This document shows, piece after piece, positions 1 to 6,686 of a stretch of DNA of 16,838 nt (within the stretch, counting starts at the first letter, position 1; each line of letters begins with the position of its first letter). The position numbers and the translations under genes are program-made. The notes below the pieces were generated by a model, which made no database searches, was not told the DNA's origin, and saw only the letters and a program-made list of their open reading frames with translations. The stretch lies in NCBI RefSeq assembly GCF_003458415.1, contig NZ_QRUF01000012.1:48312-65149 (forward strand), read 5' to 3'. This stretch comes from Collinsella sp. AF25-2LB. Its GTDB lineage: Bacteria; Actinomycetota; Coriobacteriia; Coriobacteriales; Coriobacteriaceae.

Positions 1-4
1 AGTC

Positions 5-46
5 AAAAAAGCGGGCCGCGCCGGGGATTTCCGGCGCGGCCCGCTT
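5..46 (-). terminator. Rho-independent terminator of the dehydrogenase gene
   Basis: A perfect 16-bp GC-rich stem (9-24 pairing with 31-46) encloses a six-base loop. Read on the minus strand it is followed by a run of six T (plus-strand A at 5-10). It lies about 40 bases past the stop codon of the minus-strand dehydrogenase, so it is the natural end of that transcript. Confidence 0.93.
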
Positions 47-87
47 AGTATCGCGCTTAGATTCGCAAGGTTGCGGCAGCCAGCGGC

Positions 88-1065
88 CTACTTTGCGTCG
101 TAGGCCTCGGTGTCCCACCAGTCGAGCTGGGCGATGTTGTCGCGGATGTGCTGGCAGCTCTTGTGGAAGCCCTCGAGCTCGTACTCGGACAGGTCGAGCG
201 TGTAGACCTCCTCGACGCCCTCGGCACCGATCACGCACGGCAGGGAGGTAAAGATGCCCTCCTCGCCATACTGGCCGGCCATAAGCGTGGAGGCCGAAAG
301 CACGGCGTGCTCGTTGTGCAGCACGGCGGCGCAGACACGCGCGGCGGAGTTGGCGACGGCGTACTCGGTGCACTGCTTGCCGGCGTAGGTCACATAGCCG
401 CCCTTGCGCGCGAGCTCCTCGACCTCCATGTGGTCGAAGGCGTACTTGTCGGGGTTCTCGGCCTGAAGCTCGGTGAGGCTCTTGCCGGCGATGGTTGCGG
501 CCTTAAAGGCGGCAAGCTGGCTAAAGCCGTGCTCGCCGATCATGTAGGCGTCGATGGACTTGGGGCTCACGCCGATCTTCTTGGAGATCTCGGTGCGCAG
601 GCGGGCGGAATCCAGGCCGCAGCCCGAGCCGATGATCTTCTTGGGATCATAGCCGGTCAGGTGCCACAGCTCGGTGCACACGACATCGCAGGGGTTGGAG
701 ATTGAGACGAAGATGCCGTCAAAGCCGGCGTCGACGATGCGCTTGGCAAAGGTGCGCGCGGCGTCGGTGGTAAAGAACAGCTCGCCGTCGCGGCTGCTGG
801 CGGCCAGCGCAACCTTGCCGGCGGCGTTGACGATGACGTCGCAGCAGGCCAGCTCCTCGTAGTGGTCGTAGCAGTTGACGATCTTGGTGTTATACGGGAC
901 AAACGAAAGGGAGTCGCGCAGGTCCTGGACCTCGGACGTCACCTTGGCCTCGTTGATATCGCACAGGTACAGCTCGTCGGCAATGCCCTGCATAAGCAGG
1001 CTGTTGGCGACATGTGCTCCTACGTGGCCCTGACCGACCACACCGATCTTACGCGTCTGGTACAT
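88..1065 (-). CDS. L-lactate / L-2-hydroxyacid dehydrogenase family protein, HicDH-like
   Basis: This 325-residue protein is a cytoplasmic NAD-dependent oxidoreductase of the lactate/malate dehydrogenase family, interconverting a 2-oxoacid and an L-2-hydroxyacid. The Rossmann motif GQGHVG is at residues 11-16 and the NAD-selecting Asp is D36. The substrate Arg of the mobile loop is R92, the ISNPCD segment is at 122-127, the D152/R155 pair sits in GLDSAR, and the catalytic His is H179 in IGEHG. The stretch ARKGG at 219-223 and the loop before R92 look more like L-2-hydroxyisocaproate dehydrogenase than classical lactate dehydrogenase: the usual Gln-containing specificity loop is replaced by a hydrophobic one. 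The ATG is preceded by an AAAGGA ribosome site. The gene stands alone, divergent from metA, with its own terminator. The family is certain; the natural substrate is not. Confidence 0.92.
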   Translation of the reverse strand: MYQTRKIGVVGQGHVGAHVANSLLMQGIADELYLCDINEAKVTSEVQDLRDSLSFVPYNTKIVNCYDHYEELACCDVIVNAAGKVALAASSRDGELFFTTDAARTFAKRIVDAGFDGIFVSISNPCDVVCTELWHLTGYDPKKIIGSGCGLDSARLRTEISKKIGVSPKSIDAYMIGEHGFSQLAAFKAATIAGKSLTELQAENPDKYAFDHMEVEELARKGGYVTYAGKQCTEYAVANSAARVCAAVLHNEHAVLSASTLMAGQYGEEGIFTSLPCVIGAEGVEEVYTLDLSEYELEGFHKSCQHIRDNIAQLDWWDTEAYDAK

Positions 1066-1102
1066 TTACGTATCCTTTCGGCCGAGTTTTTCGCGTCGGA
1101 CC

Positions 1103-1140
1103 ATTGTAGCGTCCAGGCGTCACTTTGCTAGACTAAAGTG
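1103..1140 (-). promoter_or_regulatory. Putative dehydrogenase promoter with overlapping palindrome
   Basis: On the minus strand a TACAAT -10-like hexamer (1103-1108) lies 38 bases before the dehydrogenase start. No good -35 hexamer is present. Instead, a palindrome with perfect CACTTT/AAAGTG arms and an eight-base centre (1121-1140) covers that position, which would suit a regulator site. The role is inferred from position only. Confidence 0.35.
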
Positions 1141-1143
1141 CCA

Positions 1144-1172
1144 TAGATTTTTGGGACCTACCCGAAAATCTA
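1144..1172. repeat. TAGATTTT hairpin, copy 1, between divergent genes
   Basis: Arms 1144-1155 and 1161-1172 pair over 12 bp with one G-T pair, around the five-base loop ACCTA. The arm and geometry match the hairpin at 3115-3153: TAGATTTT, then a short G-rich step, a five-base loop, and AAAATCTA. Here it lies between the dehydrogenase and metA promoters, so a terminator role for a neighbouring gene is not evident. It is probably a dispersed repeat or a leader hairpin of metA. Confidence 0.6.
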
Positions 1173-1246
1173 CCGCTGGGAGATGTGCTCGCGCGGATGG
1201 GGCCGCTCGTTGTACCATAACTGCAACTGACTCGTAAGGAGCATCC

Positions 1247-2173
1247 ATGCCCATTCGCATTCCCGACGCCCTCCCTGCCGCCGCGCAGCTCGAGAGCGAG
1301 AACATCTTTGTCATGACCGAGTACCGCGCGCTGCACCAGGACATCCGTCCGCTGCGCGTGCTCATCCTCAACCTCATGCCCACCAAGATCGCCACCGAGA
1401 CGCAGATCATGCGCAAGCTCTCCAACACGCCGCTGCAGGTGGAGGTGGACCTGCTGCGCACCAAGACGCATGAGGCCACCCACGTGAGCGCCGGCCACCT
1501 GGAGACGTTTTACCGCACGTTCGACGACATCCGCGACATCCACTACGACGGCCTGATCATCACGGGCGCGCCGGTGGAGCAGATGCCGTTCGAGGAGGTC
1601 GACTACTGGCCCGAGCTCTGCCAGATCATGGATTGGTCCACCACGCACGTGCACTCTACGCTGCACATTTGTTGGGGCGCGCAGGCCGGTCTGTACCATC
1701 ATTACGGCATTCAGAAGTATGACCTGCCGGCAAAGGCGAGCGGCGTGTTCGAGCATTATTTGGTGAAGCCGCAAAGCCCGCTGGTCCGCGGCTTCGACGA
1801 CCGCTTCTATGCCGTGCATTCGCGCAACACCGATGTGCGCCGCGAGGACGTGGAGGCCGAGCCGCAGCTTGAGGTCGTGGCCGTGTCCGACGAGGTGGGG
1901 CTGTACATTGTCAAGTCGACGGACAGTCGTCGCTTCTTTGTCTTTGGCCATCCCGAGTACGATACCGACACGCTGCGCCTGGAGTACGAGCGCGACGTGA
2001 AGCGCGGGCTCAACCCTCAGGTGCCGGCGCATTACTTCCCGGGCGACGACCCTACCGCCGAGCCGCGCAACGTCTGGCGCAGCCAGGCTCAGCTGTTCTA
2101 CACCAACTGGCTCAACTACTACGTCTACCAGACCACGCCCTACGACCTGGCCCGCGCCGGCGAGGAGCACTAG
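1247..2173 (+). CDS. Homoserine O-acyltransferase (MetA family, predicted acetyltransferase)
   Basis: This 308-residue cytoplasmic enzyme activates homoserine in methionine biosynthesis by acylating its hydroxyl group. Its length and motifs match the MetA (HTS) family throughout. The catalytic Cys is C142 in HICWGAQAG, and the His/Glu partners are H235 and E237 in GHPEYD, at the same numbers as in E. coli MetA. Residue 111, in [10 protein letters not shown], is Glu. In characterised MetA-family enzymes Glu at this position goes with acetyl-CoA use and Gly with succinyl-CoA, so acetyl-homoserine is the likelier product; that step is inference. The ATG at 1247 has an AAGGAG ribosome site six bases upstream. 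No SAM riboswitch or T-box could be recognised in the leader. The gene converges on fthC with a gap of 23 bases and no clear terminator between them. Confidence 0.96.
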   Translation: MPIRIPDALPAAAQLESENIFVMTEYRALHQDIRPLRVLILNLMPTKIATETQIMRKLSNTPLQVEVDLLRTKTHEATHVSAGHLETFYRTFDDIRDIHYDGLIITGAPVEQMPFEEVDYWPELCQIMDWSTTHVHSTLHICWGAQAGLYHHYGIQKYDLPAKASGVFEHYLVKPQSPLVRGFDDRFYAVHSRNTDVRREDVEAEPQLEVVAVSDEVGLYIVKSTDSRRFFVFGHPEYDTDTLRLEYERDVKRGLNPQVPAHYFPGDDPTAEPRNVWRSQAQLFYTNWLNYYVYQTTPYDLARAGEEH

Positions 2174-2196
2174 GCCGCCGGGAGGTGCACCAGCCG

Positions 2197-2793
2197 TTAG
2201 GCGCTGATGATGTGGGGTAGCGGCAGGTCGTGGGCGTCGGTGGGAACGTGGTCGACACGCTGCTCGTCAAAGGCGATGCCGATAATTTGGCATGCGGGCG
2301 AGAGCATAGGCAGGTAGCGATCGTAACAACCGCCGCCGTAGCCCAGGCGCGCGCCGGTTTGGTCGAAGGCCACGAGCGGTACGACGATCATGTCGAGAGC
2401 TTCGGCAGGCACGATGGGGAAGCGGCCGCTGTCGATGTCCATGGCCGCGAAAGCCCGTGTGGGGTGGGCGATAAACGGAGCCGCGGACGCATCGTCGGCG
2501 GCAACTGCCCGCATACACATGCGCTGGCCACAAGCTGCGGCGTCTGTTGCCGAGAGCATGCACGGATAGGCCACGCGCCAGCCACGTTTGGCGGCAGCTG
2601 CGGCAAACGCGGCTGAGTCGACTTCGGAACCCATCGCGGCATAGACGGCAACGGTGTGCGGCGCCGCGGCATCCAAGCGGCCCAGCAGCTCGGCCAGCCG
2701 CGCACAGATAACGGCAGACTTCGCTGCCCGCACATCCAAATCAATCGCATCGCGCCGGGCAATCACTGCTCGCCGCAATTTAGCCTTGTCCAT
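2197..2793 (-). CDS. 5-formyltetrahydrofolate cyclo-ligase
   Basis: This 198-residue cytoplasmic enzyme uses ATP to convert 5-formyl-THF to 5,10-methenyl-THF, returning the storage folate to the one-carbon pool. The family signature GYGGGCYDRY lies at 151-160, with Cys where Tyr is usual. The basic N-terminus (KLRRAVIARRD, 5-15) and MGSEVD at 54-59 also fit the family, as does the length. The frame remains open upstream to a TTG at 2820, but the ATG at 2793 is chosen because a strong GAGGAGG ribosome site sits five bases before it. A 13-bp palindrome ends four bases upstream of that site and could be a control element. No partner gene is coupled to it. Confidence 0.93.
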   Translation of the reverse strand: MDKAKLRRAVIARRDAIDLDVRAAKSAVICARLAELLGRLDAAAPHTVAVYAAMGSEVDSAAFAAAAAKRGWRVAYPCMLSATDAAACGQRMCMRAVAADDASAAPFIAHPTRAFAAMDIDSGRFPIVPAEALDMIVVPLVAFDQTGARLGYGGGCYDRYLPMLSPACQIIGIAFDEQRVDHVPTDAHDLPLPHIISA

Positions 2794-2809
2794 CCTAACC
2801 TCCTCTAGC

Positions 2810-2848
2810 AAACCTGCCAAAAAGGGACAGGTTTATTTTGGCAGGTTT
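2810..2848 (-). promoter_or_regulatory. Palindrome in the fthC leader
   Basis: Perfect 13-bp arms AAACCTGCCAAAA and TTTTGGCAGGTTT (2810-2822 and 2836-2848) surround a 13-base centre. That centre carries a third related half-site, GGGACAGGTTT. The element ends four bases upstream of the fthC ribosome site, so as DNA it could bind a repressor and as RNA it could form a hairpin next to the ribosome site. Which applies cannot be told from sequence. Confidence 0.5.
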
Positions 2849-2859
2849 ATCTGGGCAAA

Positions 2860-2900
2860 CAGCAAAACAACCACGAAGGGGATACATGCACCTTCGTGGT
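2860..2900 (-). terminator. Terminator-like hairpin upstream of fthC
   Basis: The perfect 10-bp arms ACCACGAAGG and CCTTCGTGGT (2870-2879 and 2891-2900) enclose an 11-base loop. On the minus strand the hairpin is followed by a T-rich tail (TGTTTTGCTGTTT). It would stop minus-strand transcripts coming from the palindrome pair at 2924-3081 before they reach fthC. It could equally be another dispersed repeat. Confidence 0.5.
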
Positions 2901-2923
2901 GGTCTGTGCTGTGATGGGCGTCT

Positions 2924-3081
2924 GCGGCGGTTTGTCTCGATCTGTAACATCAAGACGGCAATATCGGCTCCAGATGTTACAGATCGAGACGTTTCCAGAC
3001 GACGCCGACCTTTTGTCTCAATCTGTAACAACTAGGTCCAATTTTGCCGAGTTACTGTTACAGATCGAGACAAACCGCCGC
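2924..3081. repeat. Inverted pair of 64-base palindromic elements
   Basis: Element 1 (2931-2993) has perfect 18-bp arms (2934-2951 and 2973-2990) around 21 bases. Element 2 (3012-3074) has 19-bp arms (3012-3030 and 3056-3074) with one mismatch, around 25 bases. The reverse complement of element 2 aligns with element 1 through the arms and also through the centre (shared CGGCAA), so the two are inverted copies of one unit. The outermost arms extend to a perfect 26-bp inverted repeat, 2924-2949 with 3056-3081. No reading frame here looks like a real protein. It may be a dispersed repeat, a structured RNA or a protein-binding site. Confidence 0.8.
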
Positions 3082-3109
3082 GGTGGGCTGCGCCGCCTCG
3101 CCCAAGCCG

Positions 3110-3153
3110 CAGAAAAAGGTAGATTTTCAGGCATGTCCTAAAAATCTACCTTT
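3110..3153 (-). terminator. Terminator of the M16 protease gene (TAGATTTT hairpin, copy 2)
   Basis: A 17-bp stem (3115-3131 with 3137-3153) and a five-base loop lie six bases after the protease stop codon. Read on the minus strand, the single plus-strand mismatch becomes a G-U pair and the stem is followed by TTTTTCTG, which makes a good intrinsic terminator. The same hairpin type recurs at 1144-1172. Confidence 0.85.
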
Positions 3154-3158
3154 GTGCA

Positions 3159-6100
3159 TTAGCCCAGCAGGTCGATGACGTTAAAGCCGGCGTTGCTCTT
3201 GGCGATGACGTCTCGGCCGCCAAAGACGCAGGTGGGCGACTCGGCTGCGATGCGCGTCACGTCGGCGCCGAGCGAGCGCAGCTCACCGGGCGTGGCGGCG
3301 AGCATCTGGGCGCGGCGCTCCTCGCGTGCGTGCGGATCGAGCCCGGCCAGGTAGGTCGTGTTGCGGCGCTTGGTGAGCGCGTACGGCTTCACCGGCGCGT
3401 CCATGCCGCTCACGCAGCTCACGATAAAGCCCTCAAAGGCGGCCTCGTCGGGCTCAAAGCTGCCGAGCCATTCGCCTGCACGCGCCACGCGCTCAATCGA
3501 AGGATCGATCGCCGGGTCGCGGTAGGTGTAGAACGCCGTCTGGCGCTCGCCGGCTGCGCGGAATCCGCAGCCGTACGCACCGCCCTTCACGCGAATCTCG
3601 TTCCACAGGTAATCGTAGGAGAGCGCGTTGGCAGCCACGGCCCAAGCGCCTGTCACGTCAATGCCCAGGCGACGCGGATCGCACGCACGCGCGGCAAAGC
3701 AGATGTCGTTGGGGATCACGAAAGCCTCGTGGCGGTCGCACGGCGCCGGCACCGCGAGCGCGTCGCGGCCGGCACCATCGCCTGCACCCAGCCCCAGGTC
3801 GCCCGCGGCATCCCAGTACGCGTCAAAGTCCTCGTCGCTGCCGGTAAAGCTCGCCATGCAGCCGTCGGCCACAAAGATGCGGCCCGCCAGCTCGGTAAGC
3901 TTGGCGCGCAGGCCGTCCAGGCGCTCGTCAAAGTGGTTGAGCAGATCGCGCAGGAACAGATAGAAATCAACGCCCGAAAGCTGCTCGCGCACCACGGCCG
4001 AAGGCGAGCTGTAGCTCATCGCGCGACCGAGCGCCGCCGAGTGGCCGTTGTTGATAAAGCCCTGCTCAAGCCCAATGCGAATCTGCGTGAGCACGTCGCG
4101 CATGCGGTCGGCGTCGGCGTCTGCCAAAAGCGTGCTCGACCATACCTCGCGCGGCAGACTCGCCAGCGCATCGATCTTCTCGGACAGGGCGCCGGCGCTC
4201 ACCAGCAGGTAGGGGCGCACGCCGTCTACTTCGGGCTGCGTCATGACTTCGGTCGTAAAGCTCAAAAAGCCGAGCTTGCCGGCGAGCAAGTTATCGAGTT
4301 CCTCGGCCGAGTGCTCGCGCGTGGGCAGCTGCTTAAGCAGGCGGCAGAGCAGTGTCACATAGGGCAGGTCCTCAAACGCGACGCAGCTCAGGTCGAAATA
4401 CTGCATGGCGTAGGCCAGACGGTTGGTGGGGATGCCGTGGCGCAGGCAGGGGATGGGCGCGGTCGTGTCCACGACCAGTGGCGGCTCGGGGCGCGCCTCG
4501 CCAATGTCGGACACGCGCAGGCGCGGCAGCGTGGCCTTGGCCTCGGGTGCGTCTTCCGCCTCCTGCGCGGCACGCAGCGCGGCCGTGCGCTCGACCACGT
4601 CGGCCAGCTCGGCATCGGTCATGGCATCGCGCTTGGCTGCCAGCTCGGCGGCCTCGGCACCCTCTGAACCATCGGCGGCGTCCACCGGCACCAGCTCGAC
4701 CAGTGCCATGTGATCGTTCTGCAGCACCAGTTCGCGCAGCAGGTCCTCAAAATAGCTGCCGTCCAGGTCGCCGCGCAGCTCCTCGTACACCGGGCCGTAC
4801 TTGAGCGCCAGCGTCGCGGCGTCGTCATCGTAGAGCCACGTGCTCAGCGCGTCGCACGCAATGGCCACGCCGTCGGCGATACCGTAGTCGCGCTGGCGCA
4901 GGTCGTATTCGTTGCTGCTGATGATGGCTTCCAGGCGCTCGCGCGAAACGCCGTGCTCGCATAGGTCGCGGCAGGCGTCCTGGAACACGCGGCGCAGCTC
5001 GCGCGCCACGCCGGGCTGCGCGTTTTGCAGCATGATGAGCTCGTAGGGCTGCAGGCTCTCGGCCGCGGTGTAGCTCACCACGTTGCCGCCCAGGCCGGCG
5101 GCCAGAATGGCCTTCTTAACCGGTGCTTCGTTGGAGCCCAGCAGTGCCTCGAACAGGATATCCGCCGCGATCGTGCGTTTGCGGTCGAGCGCGCTGCCCA
5201 GCACCAGGCCCAGGCCCACCAGGGCGTTCTCGGGTGTAGTGGCCATCTCGACGCGCTTGTACTCGCAGGTCACGGGCGCCTGCACGCCCAGCGGATTGGG
5301 CGCCAGCGTGGACGGGTCCTCGCCGGCGGCGACGGCAGCGTCCATGCGGCAGCTCGCGGCACTCGGCTGCGACAGATAACGCTCGTCCAAAAACGCCAGC
5401 GCGCGGTCCACATCTAGGTCGCCGTAGAGCGTTATATAAGAGTTGGAAGGATTGTAGTGGCGCGCGTGCGTGTCCAGGAACTGCTCGTAGGTGAGCGCGG
5501 GAATCGCGCGCGGGTCGCCGCCGCTCTCGTGCGCATAGGCGGTGTCGGGATAGAGCGCGGCGTTGATGGCGTCGTCCAGCACGCTCATGGGGTCGGACAG
5601 CGCGCCCTTCATCTCGTTAAACACCACGCCGTTATAGCGCAGCGTGCCCTCGCGCAGGCTGGCGGGGCTGCCGTCGCCCTCGCCCTCGGCGCTCTCTGGC
5701 AGATCCAGCTCGTAGTGCCAGCCCTCCTGCTCAAAAATGGTGGGCTTGGTATAGATGGCCGGGTTGAACACCGCGTCCAGGTACACGTCCATCAGGTTAT
5801 ACAGATCCTGCTCGTTGGTGGTGGCAACGGGGTAGATGGTCTTGTCGGGGTAGGTCATGGCGTTGAGGAACGTCTGCATGGAGCTCTTGATCAGGTCGAC
5901 AAACGGCTCCTTGACGGGAAACTTGGCCGATCCGCACAGCACCGAGTGCTCAAGAATATGGAACACGCCGGTGGAATCGGCTGGCGGCGTCTTAAAGCCA
6001 ATGGCAAAGGCCTTGTTTTCGTCGTCGCACGCCAGGTACAGCAGACGAGCGCCCGAGGCAGTGTGTCGCAGCACGTAAGCGTCCGAGTCGAGCTCGGGCA

Positions 6101-6197
6101 CGGTCTCGCGGCGCTCGACGGCAAAGCCGTGGCAGGTAGTGCCGGGCACCAGCAGTGCAGCGGCTGCGGCGCGCGGGTCGGTTGAGGTGGTGGGCAT
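3159..6197 (-). CDS. M16C zinc metalloprotease, presequence-protease (PreP)-like
   Basis: This 1012-residue enzyme belongs to the pitrilysin/insulinase M16C group, which degrades peptides inside a closed two-half chamber. The inverted zinc motif HILEH is at 80-84 (ligands H80 and H84, general base E83). The distal zinc ligand is E199 in VFNEMKG, and the C-terminal half carries the substrate-binding KGGAYG segment at 871-876. The length is normal for this group. No signal peptide or membrane segment is visible, so a cytoplasmic peptide-clearing role is likely. The frame remains open to 6455, but the ATG at 6197 is chosen: it has an AAAGGAG ribosome site, and the upstream extension runs through repeat DNA and has no family similarity. 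A hairpin terminator follows the stop directly. Confidence 0.94.
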   Translation of the reverse strand: MPTTSTDPRAAAAALLVPGTTCHGFAVERRETVPELDSDAYVLRHTASGARLLYLACDDENKAFAIGFKTPPADSTGVFHILEHSVLCGSAKFPVKEPFVDLIKSSMQTFLNAMTYPDKTIYPVATTNEQDLYNLMDVYLDAVFNPAIYTKPTIFEQEGWHYELDLPESAEGEGDGSPASLREGTLRYNGVVFNEMKGALSDPMSVLDDAINAALYPDTAYAHESGGDPRAIPALTYEQFLDTHARHYNPSNSYITLYGDLDVDRALAFLDERYLSQPSAASCRMDAAVAAGEDPSTLAPNPLGVQAPVTCEYKRVEMATTPENALVGLGLVLGSALDRKRTIAADILFEALLGSNEAPVKKAILAAGLGGNVVSYTAAESLQPYELIMLQNAQPGVARELRRVFQDACRDLCEHGVSRERLEAIISSNEYDLRQRDYGIADGVAIACDALSTWLYDDDAATLALKYGPVYEELRGDLDGSYFEDLLRELVLQNDHMALVELVPVDAADGSEGAEAAELAAKRDAMTDAELADVVERTAALRAAQEAEDAPEAKATLPRLRVSDIGEARPEPPLVVDTTAPIPCLRHGIPTNRLAYAMQYFDLSCVAFEDLPYVTLLCRLLKQLPTREHSAEELDNLLAGKLGFLSFTTEVMTQPEVDGVRPYLLVSAGALSEKIDALASLPREVWSSTLLADADADRMRDVLTQIRIGLEQGFINNGHSAALGRAMSYSSPSAVVREQLSGVDFYLFLRDLLNHFDERLDGLRAKLTELAGRIFVADGCMASFTGSDEDFDAYWDAAGDLGLGAGDGAGRDALAVPAPCDRHEAFVIPNDICFAARACDPRRLGIDVTGAWAVAANALSYDYLWNEIRVKGGAYGCGFRAAGERQTAFYTYRDPAIDPSIERVARAGEWLGSFEPDEAAFEGFIVSCVSGMDAPVKPYALTKRRNTTYLAGLDPHAREERRAQMLAATPGELRSLGADVTRIAAESPTCVFGGRDVIAKSNAGFNVIDLLG

Positions 6198-6249
6198 ATG
6201 CAGTCTCCTTTGACGCCCCAGCGGGGGCGAATCGAGTCGAATCCTCGAG

Positions 6250-6265
6250 AGTATACCCATATGGG
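6250..6265 (-). promoter_or_regulatory. Putative M16 protease promoter -10 with adjoining palindrome
   Basis: On the minus strand TATACT (6250-6255) fits a -10 hexamer 53 bases before the protease ATG. Directly upstream, in what would be the spacer, is the perfect 10-base palindrome CCCATATGGG (6256-6265). No convincing -35 was seen, so promoter use is tentative. Confidence 0.35.
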
Positions 6266-6333
6266 GCCGCGACCCTGCGGCGAACTGGAGACGATACAGC
6301 CGGATTGGGCATAGGTCCCGCGTGCCCGCCGCA

Positions 6334-6511
6334 CGAGCGTGGAAAATTGGACACTCGCCAAACGAGAGTGGATATTCGGACGGACGAGCGAGGATTTCCG
6401 GATACCTATCGAACGAGAGTGGATATTTGGACGGAATTTGCCGCAAAAGCCCCAAAAACCGTCCAAATATCCACTCTCGATATCCGACCGTCCGAAAATC
6501 CTCGCTCGTCC
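6334..6511. repeat. Large inverted repeat with flanking partial copies
   Basis: Two 53-base arms (6382-6434 and 6459-6511) face each other across a 24-base loop. The inner 21 bp and outer 16 bp of each arm are identical, while the 16 bases between them differ. A further direct copy of the inner unit, starting CGAGAGTGGATATT, lies at 6363-6383, and a more diverged one at 6334-6354. It sits between divergent genes, so a plain terminator role is unlikely. Reading frames crossing it have no protein-like character. It is probably a non-coding repeat element, perhaps miniature and mobile, though no target duplication was identified. Confidence 0.75.
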
Positions 6512-6521
6512 ATCACTCGCG

Positions 6522-6596
6522 TATCTCTCATCTCTCACTCATCTCTAATACGAGAGATAACAGAAAGACGAGAGATAAATATGAGAGATAACTGAG
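6522..6596. promoter_or_regulatory. Operator-like block A of ATCTCT/AGAGAT motifs
   Basis: Three ATCTCT-type half-sites (6523, 6530, 6541) are followed by three GAGAGATAA half-sites in the opposite sense (starting 6552, 6570, 6583). Of the 75 bases, 68 are identical to block B, which lies 165 bases downstream. The arrangement suggests multimeric binding by a regulator, most simply the AlbA_2 protein encoded just downstream. Confidence 0.65.
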
Positions 6597-6611
6597 CAGC
6601 AAAGAGACAAG

Positions 6612-6667
6612 CAATCATGGTATTATCTCAATACCGATTGTTCTACCAGCAAAAACATGTTTATATG
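6612..6667 (+). promoter_or_regulatory. Hairpin and possible promoter between the operator blocks
   Basis: A palindrome with GGTATT/AATACC arms around ATCTC (6619-6635) is extended by CAATC and GATTG (6612-6616 and 6636-6640) with a two-base bulge. It is followed by TTGTTC (6638-6643) and, after 18 bases, TATATG (6662-6667), a weak -35/-10 pair pointing to the AlbA_2 gene. Such a promoter would place its start site just before or within block B. Confidence 0.35.
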
Positions 6668-6686
6668 AAACAGATGGCAGACATCT

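Noticed and set aside
1175..1246. SAM riboswitch or T-box before metA
   Set aside because: The leader is too short and lacks the conserved stems or T-box sequence.
1133..2170. 345-codon open frame antisense to metA
   Set aside because: metA is unmistakable by its catalytic residues; long antisense frames are common in GC-rich coding DNA and this one has low-complexity, Val/His/Arg-rich composition.
2795..3141. Short open frames across the palindrome-rich gap
   Set aside because: They encode translated hairpin arms (repeated Ser-Val-Thr and Leu-Gln-Ile-Glu-Thr), with no ribosome site or domain.
3330..4667. 445-codon open frame antisense to the M16 protease
   Set aside because: It lies wholly within a gene with intact catalytic motifs and resembles other antisense shadows.
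6198..6455. N-terminal extension of the M16 protease frame
   Set aside because: The extra 86 codons run through repeat DNA and show no family similarity, while the ATG at 6197 has a strong ribosome site and begins the conserved protein.
6155..6595. Short open frames across the large inverted repeat
   Set aside because: Their residues are the repeat read in different frames; no start signals or protein-like features.
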